Positions 1-9,979 are shown, counted from the first letter of the stretch. The stretch is 64,000 bases of DNA from Pseudomonas sp. 6D_7.1_Bac1 (GCF_025465945.1 NZ_JANLNW010000034.1:107967-171966), one strand, 5' to 3'. Made by a program: numbers and translations. Notes: a model not told the origin generated them from the sequence alone.

Positions 1-804
1 TTCGGACAGTCGCTCGCGGGCCAGCGGTTCCAGTTCCTTGAGTGGGTACCAGTAATATTGCAGGCTACGGGCCAGGCGTTCTTTGGTGTCGTCGCTGAGG
101 GGGCGAACCGATTTGAGTCGGCGCGCCGGGTCGCTGGACAGAATGATGATGCCATTCTCGTCGCTGACGAAGGCTTCCAGGCGGGCACGCTGCCAGCGCT
201 CTTCCATGGCTTCGAGGCGGACTTTGACCACCGCGACGCCGATGATTTTGCCTTGTTCTTCCAGGCCATGGGCCAGGTAGTAACCGGGTTCGCCGTTGGT
301 GCTGCCGATGCCGTAGAAACGCCCGGGCTGGCCGCGTACGGCATTCTGGAAATAGGCACGGAAGGACAGGTCTTCACCGAGGTAACTGTCGACATCGCGC
401 CAGTTGCTGGTCGCCAATACCCGACCGGTGGTGTCCATTACGTAGATGGCCCGACTGCGGCTGCGCCGGTTCAGGCCTTCAAGGTAATCGTTGACCGCTT
501 GCCGGTGTTCCGGCGACGGGTCGGCCAGCAGCTCTGAAACACTCGATTCGAGTTCCAGCAGGCTGGGCAGGTAGGTGTATTTGCTGATCTCGCTTTCGAC
601 TGCGCGAGCGTGCAGTTCCAGCTGACGTTGACCGTTCTCGCCAAGGCTGCGAATCCCGTAGTGCTCGCTGATCCAGAAGCCGACGTAACCCAACCCGACC
701 ATCAGCAAGATGACCAGCGGCGGTAGAAACAGATGGCGAATCAGACGGGGTTTCACGGCAAGTGATGGCGGCGCTGCGCGATAGAGAGTGGGGTCGCATT
801 TCAT
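1..804 (-). CDS. aauS: Sensor histidine kinase AauS, N-terminal part (runs off window edge)
   Basis: This is the first 268 codons of a membrane sensor kinase; the kinase core lies beyond the window. A short basic N-terminus (KPRLIRHLF) is followed by a transmembrane helix at about residues 24-45, then a long periplasmic region with the look of a double-Cache (DctB-type) ligand domain (SNWRDVDSYLGEDLSFRAYF, then RFYGIGSTNGEPGYYLAHG). I chose the ATG at 804 because the reading frame stays open to base 1. It sits downstream of aatP on the same strand, the position of aauS in other pseudomonads. There AauS and the NtrC-type regulator AauR activate acidic amino-acid uptake from a sigma-54 promoter. 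The assignment rests on domain type plus position; ligand specificity is inferred. Confidence 0.85.
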   Translation of the reverse strand, partial: MKCDPTLYRAAPPSLAVKPRLIRHLFLPPLVILLMVGLGYVGFWISEHYGIRSLGENGQRQLELHARAVESEISKYTYLPSLLELESSVSELLADPSPEHRQAVNDYLEGLNRRSRSRAIYVMDTTGRVLATSNWRDVDSYLGEDLSFRAYFQNAVRGQPGRFYGIGSTNGEPGYYLAHGLEEQGKIIGVAVVKVRLEAMEERWQRARLEAFVSDENGIIILSSDPARRLKSVRPLSDDTKERLARSLQYYWYPLKELEPLARERLSE

Positions 805-859
805 CACAGATGCCTTGGGTCAACCACAACACTTACTCGCGAGCCACCACTGGCCCCTG

Positions 860-947
860 GTGGGAGCGAGCCTGCTCGCGATGACTGCCTATCGGTCAAC
901 GAAGATGTCGACGGTTAGTCCGCTATCGCGAGCAGGCTCGCTCCCAC
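860..947. repeat. REP-type inverted pair between aatP and aauS
   Basis: Left arm 860-882 (GTGGGAGCGAGCCTGCTCGC...) and right arm 925-947 are reverse complements of each other, separated by about 42 bases. The same unit recurs at several other intergenic sites in this window. It fits the dispersed extragenic palindromes common in P. fluorescens genomes. Confidence 0.9.
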
Positions 948-984
948 AGGAGCTTGGTGAGGCTTCGAGCAAGTGCCCGGTGCT

Positions 985-1719
985 TTAGTGCTGCAGAATC
1001 TTTTCAAGGAAATGCTGCGCACGGTCGGAGCGGGCGTTGATGTCACCGAAGAACTCTTCTTTCTTGCAGTCTTCGATGATCTTGCCCTGGTCCATGAAGA
1101 TCACCCGGTCCGCCACCTTGCGGGCGAAACCCATTTCGTGGGTCACGCACATCATGGTCATGCCTTCGTGGGCCAGTTGTACCATCACGTCCAGCACTTC
1201 GTTGACCATTTCCGGGTCCAGCGCCGAGGTCGGTTCGTCGAACAGCATGACGATCGGGTCCATGGCCAGCGCACGGGCTATCGCCACACGCTGCTGCTGC
1301 CCACCGGAGAGCTGGCCCGGGTGCTTGTGAGCGTGTGCCGAGAGGCCGACGCGCTCAAGCAGTTGCAGGCCTTTCTTGGTGGCTTCTTCCTTGCTGCGGC
1401 CCAACACCTTGATCTGCGCGATGGTCAGGTTTTCGGTGATGGTCAGGTGCGGGAACAATTCGAAATGCTGGAACACCATGCCGACGCGCGAACGCAGTTT
1501 CGGCAGGTTGGTCTTCGGGTCGGCGATGGACGTGCCATCGACCACCACGTCGCCTTTCTGGAACGGTTCCAGGGCGTTGACGCATTTGATCAGGGTGGAT
1601 TTACCAGAGCCGGACGGCCCGCACACCACAATCACTTCGCCTTTTTTGACTTCGGTGCTGCAATCAGTCAGTACCTGGAAGTCGCCATACCACTTGTTGA
1701 CGTTCTTGATAGAAATCAT
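985..1719 (-). CDS. aatP: Glutamate/aspartate ABC transporter ATPase AatP (GltL)
   Basis: ATP-binding subunit of a polar amino-acid ABC importer, 244 residues, the usual length. Walker [10 protein letters not shown] at about residues 34-42, Q-loop VFQHFELF, signature LSGGQQQR near 138, Walker [10 protein letters not shown] near 157 and the switch His in VTHEMGFA are all intact. Its start overlaps the end of aatM by four bases (ATGA), so the two are translationally coupled. Together with AatQ, AatM and the binding protein AatJ it forms an uptake system for acidic amino acids at the inner membrane. Gltl and AatP are two names for the same gene in different pseudomonads. Family assignment is secure; substrate is inferred from the family and from the neighbouring AauS. 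Confidence 0.95.
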   Translation of the reverse strand: MISIKNVNKWYGDFQVLTDCSTEVKKGEVIVVCGPSGSGKSTLIKCVNALEPFQKGDVVVDGTSIADPKTNLPKLRSRVGMVFQHFELFPHLTITENLTIAQIKVLGRSKEEATKKGLQLLERVGLSAHAHKHPGQLSGGQQQRVAIARALAMDPIVMLFDEPTSALDPEMVNEVLDVMVQLAHEGMTMMCVTHEMGFARKVADRVIFMDQGKIIEDCKKEEFFGDINARSDRAQHFLEKILQH

Positions 1720-2387
1720 ACGGCAAACCTTTTTTGCAGACGCTTGACCAGCTGCGAGGCGGCAAAGCTGATTGTGAAGTACACGAGACCTGCGATGATC
1801 AGGAACTCATTGGAGCGGCCAATGATGTCGCCACTGGCCCGCGAAGCATTGAGGAAGTCCACCAGGCCGACGGTGTAGACCAGCGAGGTGTCCTGAAACA
1901 GGATGATGCTTTGTTGCAGCAACAGCGGCGTCATCTTGCGAAACGCTTGCGGCAGGATGATCAGGCGCATCATCTGGCCATAGCTCATGCCCAACGCCTG
2001 GGCTGCGCCCATCTGGCCTTTGGGAATCGACTGCACACCGGCACGGACGATTTCGCAGAAGTACGCCGCTTCGAACATCATGAACGCCACGATGCACGAG
2101 GTAAACGCACCGATCGGCGTATCTTCGCCGGTGATCCAGCGCAGCACGAACGGTACCGCCAGGTAGAACCAGGTGATCACCAGCAGCAGCGGGATCGAGC
2201 GGAAGTAGTTCACGTATATGCCGGCGATGTTCGACAGCAGTTTGCTGTGGGACAGGCGCATCAACGCCAGGATAGTGCCGAGGATGATCCCGCCAACGAC
2301 GCCGAGCACCATCAGTTGCAGGGTCATGACCATGCCGTTCCACATGCCGGGGACGGCGTGGACTATTCCACTGAAATCGAGGTCCAT
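1716..2387 (-). CDS. aatM: Glutamate/aspartate ABC transporter permease AatM (GltK)
   Basis: Inner-membrane permease of the HisM/GltK type, 223 residues with about five hydrophobic segments. The EAA loop reads [22 protein letters not shown], the contact site for the ATPase. It overlaps aatQ by one base upstream and aatP by four downstream, so aatQ-aatM-aatP are one tightly coupled unit. It pairs with AatQ as a heterodimeric channel for acidic amino acids. Nothing in the sequence looks damaged. Confidence 0.94.
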   Translation of the reverse strand: MDLDFSGIVHAVPGMWNGMVMTLQLMVLGVVGGIILGTILALMRLSHSKLLSNIAGIYVNYFRSIPLLLVITWFYLAVPFVLRWITGEDTPIGAFTSCIVAFMMFEAAYFCEIVRAGVQSIPKGQMGAAQALGMSYGQMMRLIILPQAFRKMTPLLLQQSIILFQDTSLVYTVGLVDFLNASRASGDIIGRSNEFLIIAGLVYFTISFAASQLVKRLQKRFAV

Positions 2388-3133
2388 TATTTACCCCCCA
2401 CGGAGATCAGGCCGGGCACCGAGACTTTCTTCTCGACCATGCGCATCAGGAGCATCAGGCTCATGTTCAGGGTGAAGTAGATCAGTGTCGCCAGGGTGAA
2501 GGCTTCGAACAGGTTGGCGGAGAACTCGGCGGTCTGTTTGGTTTGCGCGAGCAGTTCCATCAAACCGATCAGCGAGGCGACGGACGAGTTCTTGAAGACG
2601 TTGAGGAACTCCGAGGTCAGCGGCGGAATGATGATCCGGTAGGCCTGAGGCAGCAGCACGTTCCAGTAGATCTGCGGCAGCTTGAAACCCATGGCGCGGG
2701 CAGCCGATTCCTGGCCACGCGGCAGCGCCTGGATGCCGGTGCGCACTTGCTCGCAGACTCGGGCAGCGGTGAACAGACCCAGGCACACGACAACACTCAG
2801 GTAGGCCGAAGTGGTCGGGTTAAGGTCCTGTTTGTACCACTGTTGCAGGTTCTCGGGCAGCAGGTCGGGCACCAGGAAGTACCAGATGAACAGCTGAACC
2901 AGCAGCGGTACGTTACGGAACAGTTCCACGTAGCAGGTGGCGATGCCCGATACCAGGCGATTCGGCACGGTGCGCATGACACCGAGCACTGAGCCCAGCA
3001 GCAATGCGACGATCCAGGCCACGACGGCGATGGCGATGGTCCAGCCCAAACCTGTGAGGTACCAGTCGAGATAGGTCTCGCTGCCCACGCCGGTGGACTT
3101 GAAGAACACGCCCCAATCCCAGTTGTAATTCAT
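2387..3133 (-). CDS. aatQ: Glutamate/aspartate ABC transporter permease AatQ (GltJ)
   Basis: Second permease of the acidic amino-acid importer, 248 residues. It has the long N-terminus typical of GltJ (NYNWDWGVFFKSTG...) before the first membrane helix. The EAA loop reads EQVRTGIQALPRGQESAARAMG. It is separated from the binding-protein gene aatJ by 351 bases, which contain a large inverted repeat and a hairpin; the rest of the operon is gapless. A good ribosome site (GGGGAGACCC) precedes the ATG at 3133. Confidence 0.94.
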   Translation of the reverse strand: MNYNWDWGVFFKSTGVGSETYLDWYLTGLGWTIAIAVVAWIVALLLGSVLGVMRTVPNRLVSGIATCYVELFRNVPLLVQLFIWYFLVPDLLPENLQQWYKQDLNPTTSAYLSVVVCLGLFTAARVCEQVRTGIQALPRGQESAARAMGFKLPQIYWNVLLPQAYRIIIPPLTSEFLNVFKNSSVASLIGLMELLAQTKQTAEFSANLFEAFTLATLIYFTLNMSLMLLMRMVEKKVSVPGLISVGGK

Positions 3134-3196
3134 TAGGGTCTCCCCTCAGATCGATCGATGTACAAGTGCCCGCCTGGGGAAACTCCGTTCCCTTCT

Positions 3197-3367
3197 GACC
3201 TGGTGGCCTGTGTGGTCAGTTCTGTTAGTCAACTTCGGCGCCAGAAGTCCATATCCTTCGTTGCTGTTCCTCGCCATAGCGAGCTATGACTCGTCACAGC
3301 GCCTTGGATATGAACTTCCGGCATCCGAATTTGAGCTAACGAACTAACCGTACAGGCCACTCCGGTC
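3197..3367. repeat. Large imperfect inverted repeat in the aatJ-aatQ gap
   Basis: Bases 3197-3256 and the reverse complement of 3310-3367 match over roughly 60 positions with few mismatches. Examples are GGTGGCCTGT against AGTGGCCTGT, AGTTC..GTTAG against AGTTCGTTAG, and AAGTCCATATCC against AAGTTCATATCC. The centre holds a shorter palindrome (GCTGT...CATAGC / GCTATG...ACAGC). It has no coding capacity. It resembles a miniature inverted-repeat element or a species-specific intergenic repeat, and would fold into one long hairpin in the operon mRNA. Confidence 0.8.
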
Positions 3368-3436
3368 AGGCACACGCGATCGGCTCGACAACCACCGGTT
3401 CGAGTGCTTCCAGAAAATGCCAGCAGGTAGTGACAG

Positions 3437-3468
3437 CCTCCTGAAAGGGCGCAGGCCCTGTCAGGAGG
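3437..3468 (-). terminator. Stable hairpin just after aatJ
   Basis: CCTCCTGAAAGGGC pairs with GCCCTGTCAGGAGG around a GCAG loop, 16 bases past the aatJ stop. No clear T-run follows on the minus strand. It is therefore more likely an attenuator or mRNA-stabilising hairpin that keeps the binding protein in excess over the permease than a full terminator. Confidence 0.6.
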
Positions 3469-3484
3469 TAAGGTTAGTCAGAAA

Positions 3485-4399
3485 TCAGGATTTCTTTTCG
3501 TCAGCCGCTTTGTCGGTCGGATTGGCGATCAGGGCCTTGAGCTCGTCGCTCATCGGGAACATCAGGTTCAGGCCTTTTGGCGGGATTGGCTGCATGAACC
3601 ACTTTTCGTAGATCTTGTTGATCTCGCCGGACTTGTAGGTAGCGACAATGGCGTCATCGACCGCTTTCTTGAAGTCCGGGTCGCCCTTGCGGACCATGCA
3701 GCCGTAGATTTCGTAGGACTGTGGAGTGCCGGTCACGGCCCAGTCAGTCGGCTTCTTGGCCTTGGCCATTTCACCGGCCAGCAGTGCGTCGTCCATCATG
3801 AAAGCAACGGCACGACCCGATTCCAGCATCTGGAAGGATTCGCCGTGGTCTTTGGCAGAGATGACGTTCATGCCCATCTGCTTGTCAGCGTTCATCGACT
3901 TCAGAATGCGCTCGGACGTGGTGCCGGCGGTGGTCACGACGTTCTTGCCCTTGAGGTCAGCGAAGTCTTTGTAGGTCGAGTCTTTTTTCGACAGCAGCTT
4001 GGTGCCGATTTCGAAGATGCCAACGGAGAAGTCAACTTGCTGCTGACGCTCGACGTTGTTGGTGGTGGAACCGCACTCGACGTCCACAGTGCCGTTCTGC
4101 ACCAGTGGAATTCGGGTTTGCGAGGTGACCAGGTTGTACTTGACCTTCAGGTTCGGCATATCCAGGTCTTTTTTGATGGCTTCGACGATTTTCAGCTGAA
4201 TATCGTGGGAGTAGCCGACCGGTACGCCGGAAGCGTCTGCAATGTAGGAAAACGGAATAGAAGCGTCGCGATGCCCCAGGGTAATGGTGCCGGACTCTTT
4301 GATCTTCTTCAGGGTGCCGGTGAGTTCGGCGGCGAAAACTGGCGTGCTAATCAGTGCGGCAGCAATGGCTGCGCCCAGGATATGGGGGACGATGCGCAT
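3485..4399 (-). CDS. aatJ: Glutamate/aspartate-binding periplasmic protein AatJ
   Basis: Extracytoplasmic solute-binding protein of family 3, 304 residues. A cleavable signal peptide (MRIVPHILGAAIAAALISTP, cleavage near VFA-AEL) precedes a two-lobed binding domain. The domain has the family landmarks GTITLGHRDASIPFSYI, DVECGSTTNN (the Arg/Thr amino-acid-binding strand region) and MDDALLAGEM. I chose the ATG at 4399, which has AGGAAA upstream, over longer in-frame options because it begins the signal peptide. It feeds acidic amino acids, and probably their amides, to AatQMP. The upstream region carries a sigma-54 promoter, an IHF site and two AauR boxes. Confidence 0.95.
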   Translation of the reverse strand: MRIVPHILGAAIAAALISTPVFAAELTGTLKKIKESGTITLGHRDASIPFSYIADASGVPVGYSHDIQLKIVEAIKKDLDMPNLKVKYNLVTSQTRIPLVQNGTVDVECGSTTNNVERQQQVDFSVGIFEIGTKLLSKKDSTYKDFADLKGKNVVTTAGTTSERILKSMNADKQMGMNVISAKDHGESFQMLESGRAVAFMMDDALLAGEMAKAKKPTDWAVTGTPQSYEIYGCMVRKGDPDFKKAVDDAIVATYKSGEINKIYEKWFMQPIPPKGLNLMFPMSDELKALIANPTDKAADEKKS

Positions 4400-4515
4400 C
4401 AAATTTTCCTCGACATTGTTTTTATATGGAGCCAGTTCATCGGCCCTTTTGTACTGCGGAATGCCTTGACGGCTCCTGAAGTGTTGGCACATCAGACATT
4501 CGTCCCAGAGTGTAG

Positions 4516-4532
4516 AGCATGACTCGTGCCAG
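4516..4532 (-). promoter_or_regulatory. Sigma-54 promoter of aatJ
   Basis: On the minus strand the sequence reads TGGCACGAGTCATGCT. It has GG at -24 and GC at -12 with exactly ten bases between them and a full TGGCACG block. It lies about 117 bases upstream of the aatJ ATG. Sigma-54 dependence fits control by the NtrC-type AauR. Confidence 0.85.
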
Positions 4533-4548
4533 ACCAGGGAGCATCGAT

Positions 4549-4561
4549 CAACTTATTGATT
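4549..4561 (-). promoter_or_regulatory. IHF site between AauR boxes and the sigma-54 promoter
   Basis: The minus strand reads AATCAATAAGTTG, a full match to the IHF consensus WATCARNNNNTTR, in an AT-rich stretch. It lies between the enhancer boxes and the promoter, where a DNA bend would bring the activator to RNA polymerase. Confidence 0.65.
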
Positions 4562-4607
4562 TAAAAGAAAATTAAATATTTACGCTGTTGATTTAAGGGC
4601 TCAAGAG

Positions 4608-4652
4608 TCCGGTTAACCGAATCGATTGATGGGTCGCGTTCGGAAAACCGAA
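4608..4652. promoter_or_regulatory. Tandem AauR-binding boxes upstream of aatJ
   Basis: TTCGGAAAACCGAA at 4639-4652 is a full match to the palindrome TTCGGNNNNCCGAA that I recall as the AauR site. TCCGGTTAACCGAA at 4608-4621 differs at one position. Their centres are 31 bases apart, three helical turns, so two dimers would sit on the same DNA face. Confidence 0.75.
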
Positions 4653-4679
4653 TGGGATCCTGAGGTCGCTGAGCACCTT

Positions 4680-4782
4680 GTGGGAGCGAGCCTGCTCGCG
4701 ATGAGGTCAGCGCATCCAACATTGAAGTTGCCTGACACACCGCTATCGCGAGCAGACGGAACGCCGCCCGGCTGCTCCCACA
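4680..4782. repeat. REP-type pair with a hybrid right arm
   Basis: The left arm (4680-4702) is the common GTGGGAGCGAGCCTGCTCGC unit. The right arm (4746-4782) begins with the matching ATCGCGAGCAG but continues as ACGGAACGCCGCCCGG before GCTGCTCCCAC. That is the version seen at 34338-34453. The pair therefore looks recombined between two repeat subtypes. Confidence 0.8.
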
Positions 4783-4810
4783 GTGGATTTACGGCGCATT
4801 CCTGAATGCA

Positions 4811-4843
4811 AAAAGCCCCTGAATCGTGAGATTCAGGGGCTTT
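4811..4843. terminator. Terminator downstream of glpD
   Basis: GCCCCTGAAT pairs with ATTCAGGGGC around CGTGAG, flanked by AAAA on the left and TTTC on the right. The minus-strand T-run suits termination of glpD, which ends 20 bases away. Confidence 0.85.
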
Positions 4844-4862
4844 CGTTAAACCGGATTACCGA

Positions 4863-6401
4863 TCAGGCCGCTTCGATCTTGCTGCGGTTCTGCTCGACCT
4901 TGTTCAGGTACAGCTGCACGTTCTCTTGCTCGGCCTTGGTGGTGAACAAGCCCAGTTTGCTGCGGCGCCAAAGAATGTCGTGAGCGGTGGTTGCCCACTC
5001 TTCACTGCACAGGTAATCGACTTCACGGGTGTAGAGGCCGCCACCCAGGTGTTCGCCCATGTCGTTCAGGTTCTGTACGCCTTCGAGCATGCGCCAGGTG
5101 CGGCTGCCGTAGGTGCTGGCCCAGCGTCGGGAAATTTCCGTCGGGACCCAGTCGAACTTGTCGCGAATCAACGCGCTCAAGGCTTGCGGCGTGGTCATGT
5201 CTTCGCCGCCCGGCAGGGTCGCCTGCGCGGTCCAGCTGGGCAAGATGCCCTTGAAGTACGGTGCCAGCTGCGCCATGGCCGATTCGGCCAGTTTACGGTA
5301 GGTGGTCAGCTTGCCACCGAACACCGACAGCAGTGGGGCTTCTTCAGTGCTGCCGGACAATGCCAGGGTGTAATCGCGGGTCACGGCCGAAGGATTGTCG
5401 GATTCGTCGTTGCACAGCGGACGAACACCGGAGTAAGTGTGCAGGATGTCGCTGCGGCTGACTTGTTTCTTGAAGTGCGCGTTGACCACGTTCAGCAAGT
5501 AATCGGTCTCGCCATCGGTGATCGCGACTTTCGCCGGGTCGCCAGTGTATTCGCGGTCGGTGGTACCGATCAGGGTGAATTGATTGAGGTACGGAATGGT
5601 GAACACGATGCGCTGGTCTTCGTTCTGCAAGATATGCGCGTGTTCGCCTTCGTACAGCTTCGGCACGATAAGGTGGCTGCCCTGGATCAGGCGGATGCCG
5701 TAAGGCGATTCCATCTTCAGGTCATCGCGAATGAACTTGGCGACCCATGGGCCGGCGGCATTCACCAGCGCCTTGGCGCGGATCGAGAACAGGCTGCCGT
5801 CGGCGCGTTCCAGGTTCAGTTCCCACAGGCCTTTGCTACGACGGGCGCTGACGCAACGGGTCTGGGTGTGAACGTGGGCGCCTTTTTCGCGGGCGGCCAT
5901 GGCATTGAGCACCACCAGACGGGCGTCGTCGACCCAGCAGTCGGAGTATTCGAAGCCTTTGGTGATCTCGCTTTTCAGTGCGCTGTCGGCACCAAACTTC
6001 AGGCTTTTGGAGCCGGCGAGTTTTTCCCGCTTGCCGAGGTGGTCATAGAGGAACAGGCCGGCGCGGATCATCCACGCCGGACGCAGGTGCGGGCGGTGTG
6101 GCAGCACGAAACGCATCTGTTTGACGATATGCGGGGCCTTGGCCAACAGCACTTCACGCTCGGCCAGGGCTTCACGCACCAGACGGAACTCGTAATGTTC
6201 GAGGTAGCGCAGGCCGCCGTGGATCAGTTTACTGCTGGCGGACGAGGTGTGGCTGGCCAGATCGTCCTTTTCACAAAGGAACACCGAAAGACCGCGGCCG
6301 GCGGCATCCGCTGCAATCCCTACACCGTTGATCCCGCCGCCGATGACGGCGATATCGTAGACCTCGGCAAGAGGGGGCGTAGGCAAGGTTGAAGTGGGCA
6401 T
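4863..6401 (-). CDS. glpD: Aerobic glycerol-3-phosphate dehydrogenase GlpD
   Basis: FAD-dependent membrane-associated enzyme that oxidises sn-glycerol-3-phosphate to dihydroxyacetone phosphate and passes electrons to ubiquinone. It has 512 residues, the normal length. The FAD dinucleotide fold IAVIGGGINGVGIAADAAGRG is at about residues 16-36, the family signature SSKLIHGGLRYLEH near 57-70, and the second motif GGKLTTYRKLAE in the C-terminal half. It is last in the glpF-glpK-glpR-glpD series but follows a 292-base gap with possible GlpR operators and a REP pair, so it probably also has its own promoter. Confidence 0.97.
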   Translation of the reverse strand: MPTSTLPTPPLAEVYDIAVIGGGINGVGIAADAAGRGLSVFLCEKDDLASHTSSASSKLIHGGLRYLEHYEFRLVREALAEREVLLAKAPHIVKQMRFVLPHRPHLRPAWMIRAGLFLYDHLGKREKLAGSKSLKFGADSALKSEITKGFEYSDCWVDDARLVVLNAMAAREKGAHVHTQTRCVSARRSKGLWELNLERADGSLFSIRAKALVNAAGPWVAKFIRDDLKMESPYGIRLIQGSHLIVPKLYEGEHAHILQNEDQRIVFTIPYLNQFTLIGTTDREYTGDPAKVAITDGETDYLLNVVNAHFKKQVSRSDILHTYSGVRPLCNDESDNPSAVTRDYTLALSGSTEEAPLLSVFGGKLTTYRKLAESAMAQLAPYFKGILPSWTAQATLPGGEDMTTPQALSALIRDKFDWVPTEISRRWASTYGSRTWRMLEGVQNLNDMGEHLGGGLYTREVDYLCSEEWATTAHDILWRRSKLGLFTTKAEQENVQLYLNKVEQNRSKIEAA

Positions 6402-6433
6402 CGGCGGGCCTCGGTCATTCTTTTAATATTTGA

Positions 6434-6548
6434 TTTCGAACATTAATGTTCATTTGCGAAAATGGTAGCGCATTAAGCCGGGCACGACCAGTCGACTTCG
6501 ATTGAAAATACTGATCAAAGGGAGGCGAAAGGAAAATTTTCGAACATT
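6434..6548. promoter_or_regulatory. Possible GlpR operators upstream of glpD
   Basis: Several copies of a TTCGAACAT-type half-site occur here: TTTCGAACATTAATGTTC at 6434-6451, AATGTTCATTTGCGAAAAT at about 6445-6463, and ATTTTCGAACATT at 6536-6548. They resemble the ATGTTCG/CGAACAT arms known for GlpR sites in other bacteria. The match is by eye; binding is inferred. Confidence 0.45.
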
Positions 6549-6594
6549 CAGACGCGCGATAGAGCGCAGGAGGTGTGTTGCGTAGACGATCGTC

Positions 6595-6658
6595 ATCGCG
6601 AGCAAGCTCGCTCCCACAGGATAGCGTGGACCCCTGTGGGAGCGAGCTTGCTCGCGAT
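6595..6658. repeat. REP-type pair, opposite orientation
   Basis: ATCGCGAGCAAGCTCGCTCCCAC (6595-6617) is followed by its reverse complement at 6636-6658 after only 18 bases. The arms face the other way round compared with the pairs at 860 or 11713, and the core reads AAGCTC instead of AGGCTC. Confidence 0.85.
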
Positions 6659-6693
6659 TGCGTCGGTACAGACGCCGGCGTTCTCGAGGGGGG

Positions 6694-7449
6694 TTAAACC
6701 ACTTCCAGCCGAATCTTGTGCTGACTCAGCAGTTGGGCCAATGCCGGCACCGGTGCCTGATCGGTTACCAGGCAGTCGATCAGGCTGATCGGCCCCAGGC
6801 GAACCATCGCGTTGCGGCCGAACTTGCTTGAGTCCGCCGCCAGCAATACTTGCCGGGCGTTGGCGATGATTGCCTGGGAGACCCGTACTTCCTGGTAGTC
6901 GAAGTCGAGCAGGCTGCCGTCTTCATCGATACCGCTGATGCCGACCAGCGCAAAGTCGACCTTGAACTGGTTGATAAAGTCGACACTGGCCTGACCGACC
7001 ACGCCGCCATCACGGCGTACGTTGCCACCGGCCAGCAGGACTTCGAAGTCATCCTTGGCGCTGAGGATCGAGGCGACGTGCAGGTTGTTGGTGATCACCT
7101 TGAGCTGGCTGTGATTGAGCAGCGCCCGGGCGATGGATTCGGTGGTGGTGCCGATATTGATGAACAGCGAGGCGTGATCGGGGATCTGTGCGGCGATGGC
7201 TTCGGCGATGCGTTGTTTCTCATCGCGCATCTGATCGGCACGCATGGCGTAGGCGGTATTTTCGACACTTGAATCGTAAGCTGCGCCGCCGTGATAGCGA
7301 CGCAGCAAATTCACTTCCGCCAATTGATTGATATCGCGGCGGATGGTCTGCGGTGTAACGACGAACAGCTGAGCCATTTCCTCGATACTGACGTAACCGC
7401 GTTCGCGGACCAGTTCGAGGATTTGCTGCTGACGGGGAGGCAGATTCAT
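6694..7449 (-). CDS. glpR: Glycerol-3-phosphate regulon repressor GlpR
   Basis: DeoR-family repressor of 251 residues. The N-terminal winged helix-turn-helix reads [20 protein letters not shown] then [12 protein letters not shown] (residues about 8-42). The C-terminal DeoR sensor domain ([14 protein letters not shown], then [15 protein letters not shown] and [12 protein letters not shown]) binds a phosphorylated sugar, here presumably glycerol-3-phosphate. It lies between glpK and glpD, the standard Pseudomonas arrangement, so it is co-expressed with the genes it represses. Confidence 0.95.
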   Translation of the reverse strand: MNLPPRQQQILELVRERGYVSIEEMAQLFVVTPQTIRRDINQLAEVNLLRRYHGGAAYDSSVENTAYAMRADQMRDEKQRIAEAIAAQIPDHASLFINIGTTTESIARALLNHSQLKVITNNLHVASILSAKDDFEVLLAGGNVRRDGGVVGQASVDFINQFKVDFALVGISGIDEDGSLLDFDYQEVRVSQAIIANARQVLLAADSSKFGRNAMVRLGPISLIDCLVTDQAPVPALAQLLSQHKIRLEVV

Positions 7450-7544
7450 GGGGCTTCCTTTGGGCTGCCGTGCAAAATTTGCCCATGATGCCGCAGGAAT
7501 CTGCTCCCGACCAGTTACAACCAGATACGAGTCCGGCCGATGGC

Positions 7545-9095
<1,551 letters not shown>

Positions 9096-9127
9096 TCAAT
9101 GGTGGGCAGGATCACGCGCCGCCGCTT

Positions 9128-9979
9128 TCAGGAAATTCGTGCTTTGCCGTCAATGGCAGGTTCTGCATCCTTTGTAGCAGGTATGGCGATAGGCAGATGA
9201 CGGGCAATCAGCCCGCGATAGGCCGCAGCGCCGAGGCAGGCACCCAGGATCGGTGCAAAGATCGGAATCAGGAAGTACGGGATATCACGTCCGCCAGTGA
9301 AGGAAATTTCACCCCAGCCAGCGAAGAAAGTCATCAGTTTAGGGCCGAAGTCTCGTGCCGGGTTCATCGCAAAACCGGTCAGCGGGCCCATCGAGCTGCC
9401 AATGACGGCGATCAGCAGGCCGATCAACAGCGGTGCCAGTGGACCCTTTGGCAGGCCATTGTTGTCGTCGGTCAGGGACATGATCACGCCCATCAGGATG
9501 GCGGTGATGATCACCTCAACCAGAAACGCCTGACCCGTCGACAGGGCAGGGTTCGGGAAGGTCGAGAACACCGAGGCCAGTTCGAGACTGGCTTTTGTGC
9601 CGCGAACCATCTGGTGAGTTTGTTCGAAATCGAAGAACAGATTGCTGTAAAGCGTGTAAACCAACAACGCTGCGCAGAAGGCGCCAGCGACCTGGGAGAA
9701 GATGTAGAACGGCAGTTTACGCTTCTCGAAATCGGCGAAAATGCTCAGCGCGATGCTGACGGCCGGGTTCAAGTGAGCGCCGGAAACACCCGCGGTCAGG
9801 TAGATCGCCATACTGACGCCGACCCCCCAGATGATACTGATCTCCCATAGGCCAAAGCTGGCACCCGCGACTTTGAGCGCGGCAACACAACCAGTACCAA
9901 AAAAGATCAATAAGGCAGTACCCAGGAACTCGGCCATGCATTGGCTCGAGAGCGATGGTTGTCGTAATGCAGTTGTCAT
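9128..9979 (-). CDS. glpF: Glycerol uptake facilitator GlpF
   Basis: Aquaglyceroporin of the MIP family, 283 residues with six membrane helices. The two half-helix pore motifs are HLNPAVS in the first half and GFAMNPARDFGPK in the second. The Asp after the second NPAR is typical of glycerol channels. I chose the ATG at 9979 because AAGGA lies seven bases upstream; the in-frame ATG at 9988 overlaps that ribosome site. It is the first gene of the glycerol operon. The 370 bases upstream, to ybaK, contain TTCGAAAGGGTTCGA at 10016-10030 and TTCGAAAAAATATAG near 10116, possible GlpR half-sites, and no other gene. Confidence 0.95.
   Translation of the reverse strand: MTTALRQPSLSSQCMAEFLGTALLIFFGTGCVAALKVAGASFGLWEISIIWGVGVSMAIYLTAGVSGAHLNPAVSIALSIFADFEKRKLPFYIFSQVAGAFCAALLVYTLYSNLFFDFEQTHQMVRGTKASLELASVFSTFPNPALSTGQAFLVEVIITAILMGVIMSLTDDNNGLPKGPLAPLLIGLLIAVIGSSMGPLTGFAMNPARDFGPKLMTFFAGWGEISFTGGRDIPYFLIPIFAPILGACLGAAAYRGLIARHLPIAIPATKDAEPAIDGKARIS

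Noticed and set aside
860..947. CRISPR array, considered because of many repeated units
   Set aside because: The units are inverted pairs scattered over 60 kb, not direct repeats with regular spacers, and no cas genes are present.
4926..6392. 488-codon open frame antisense to glpD
   Set aside because: glpD is intact and full length; the other strand shows no start signals.
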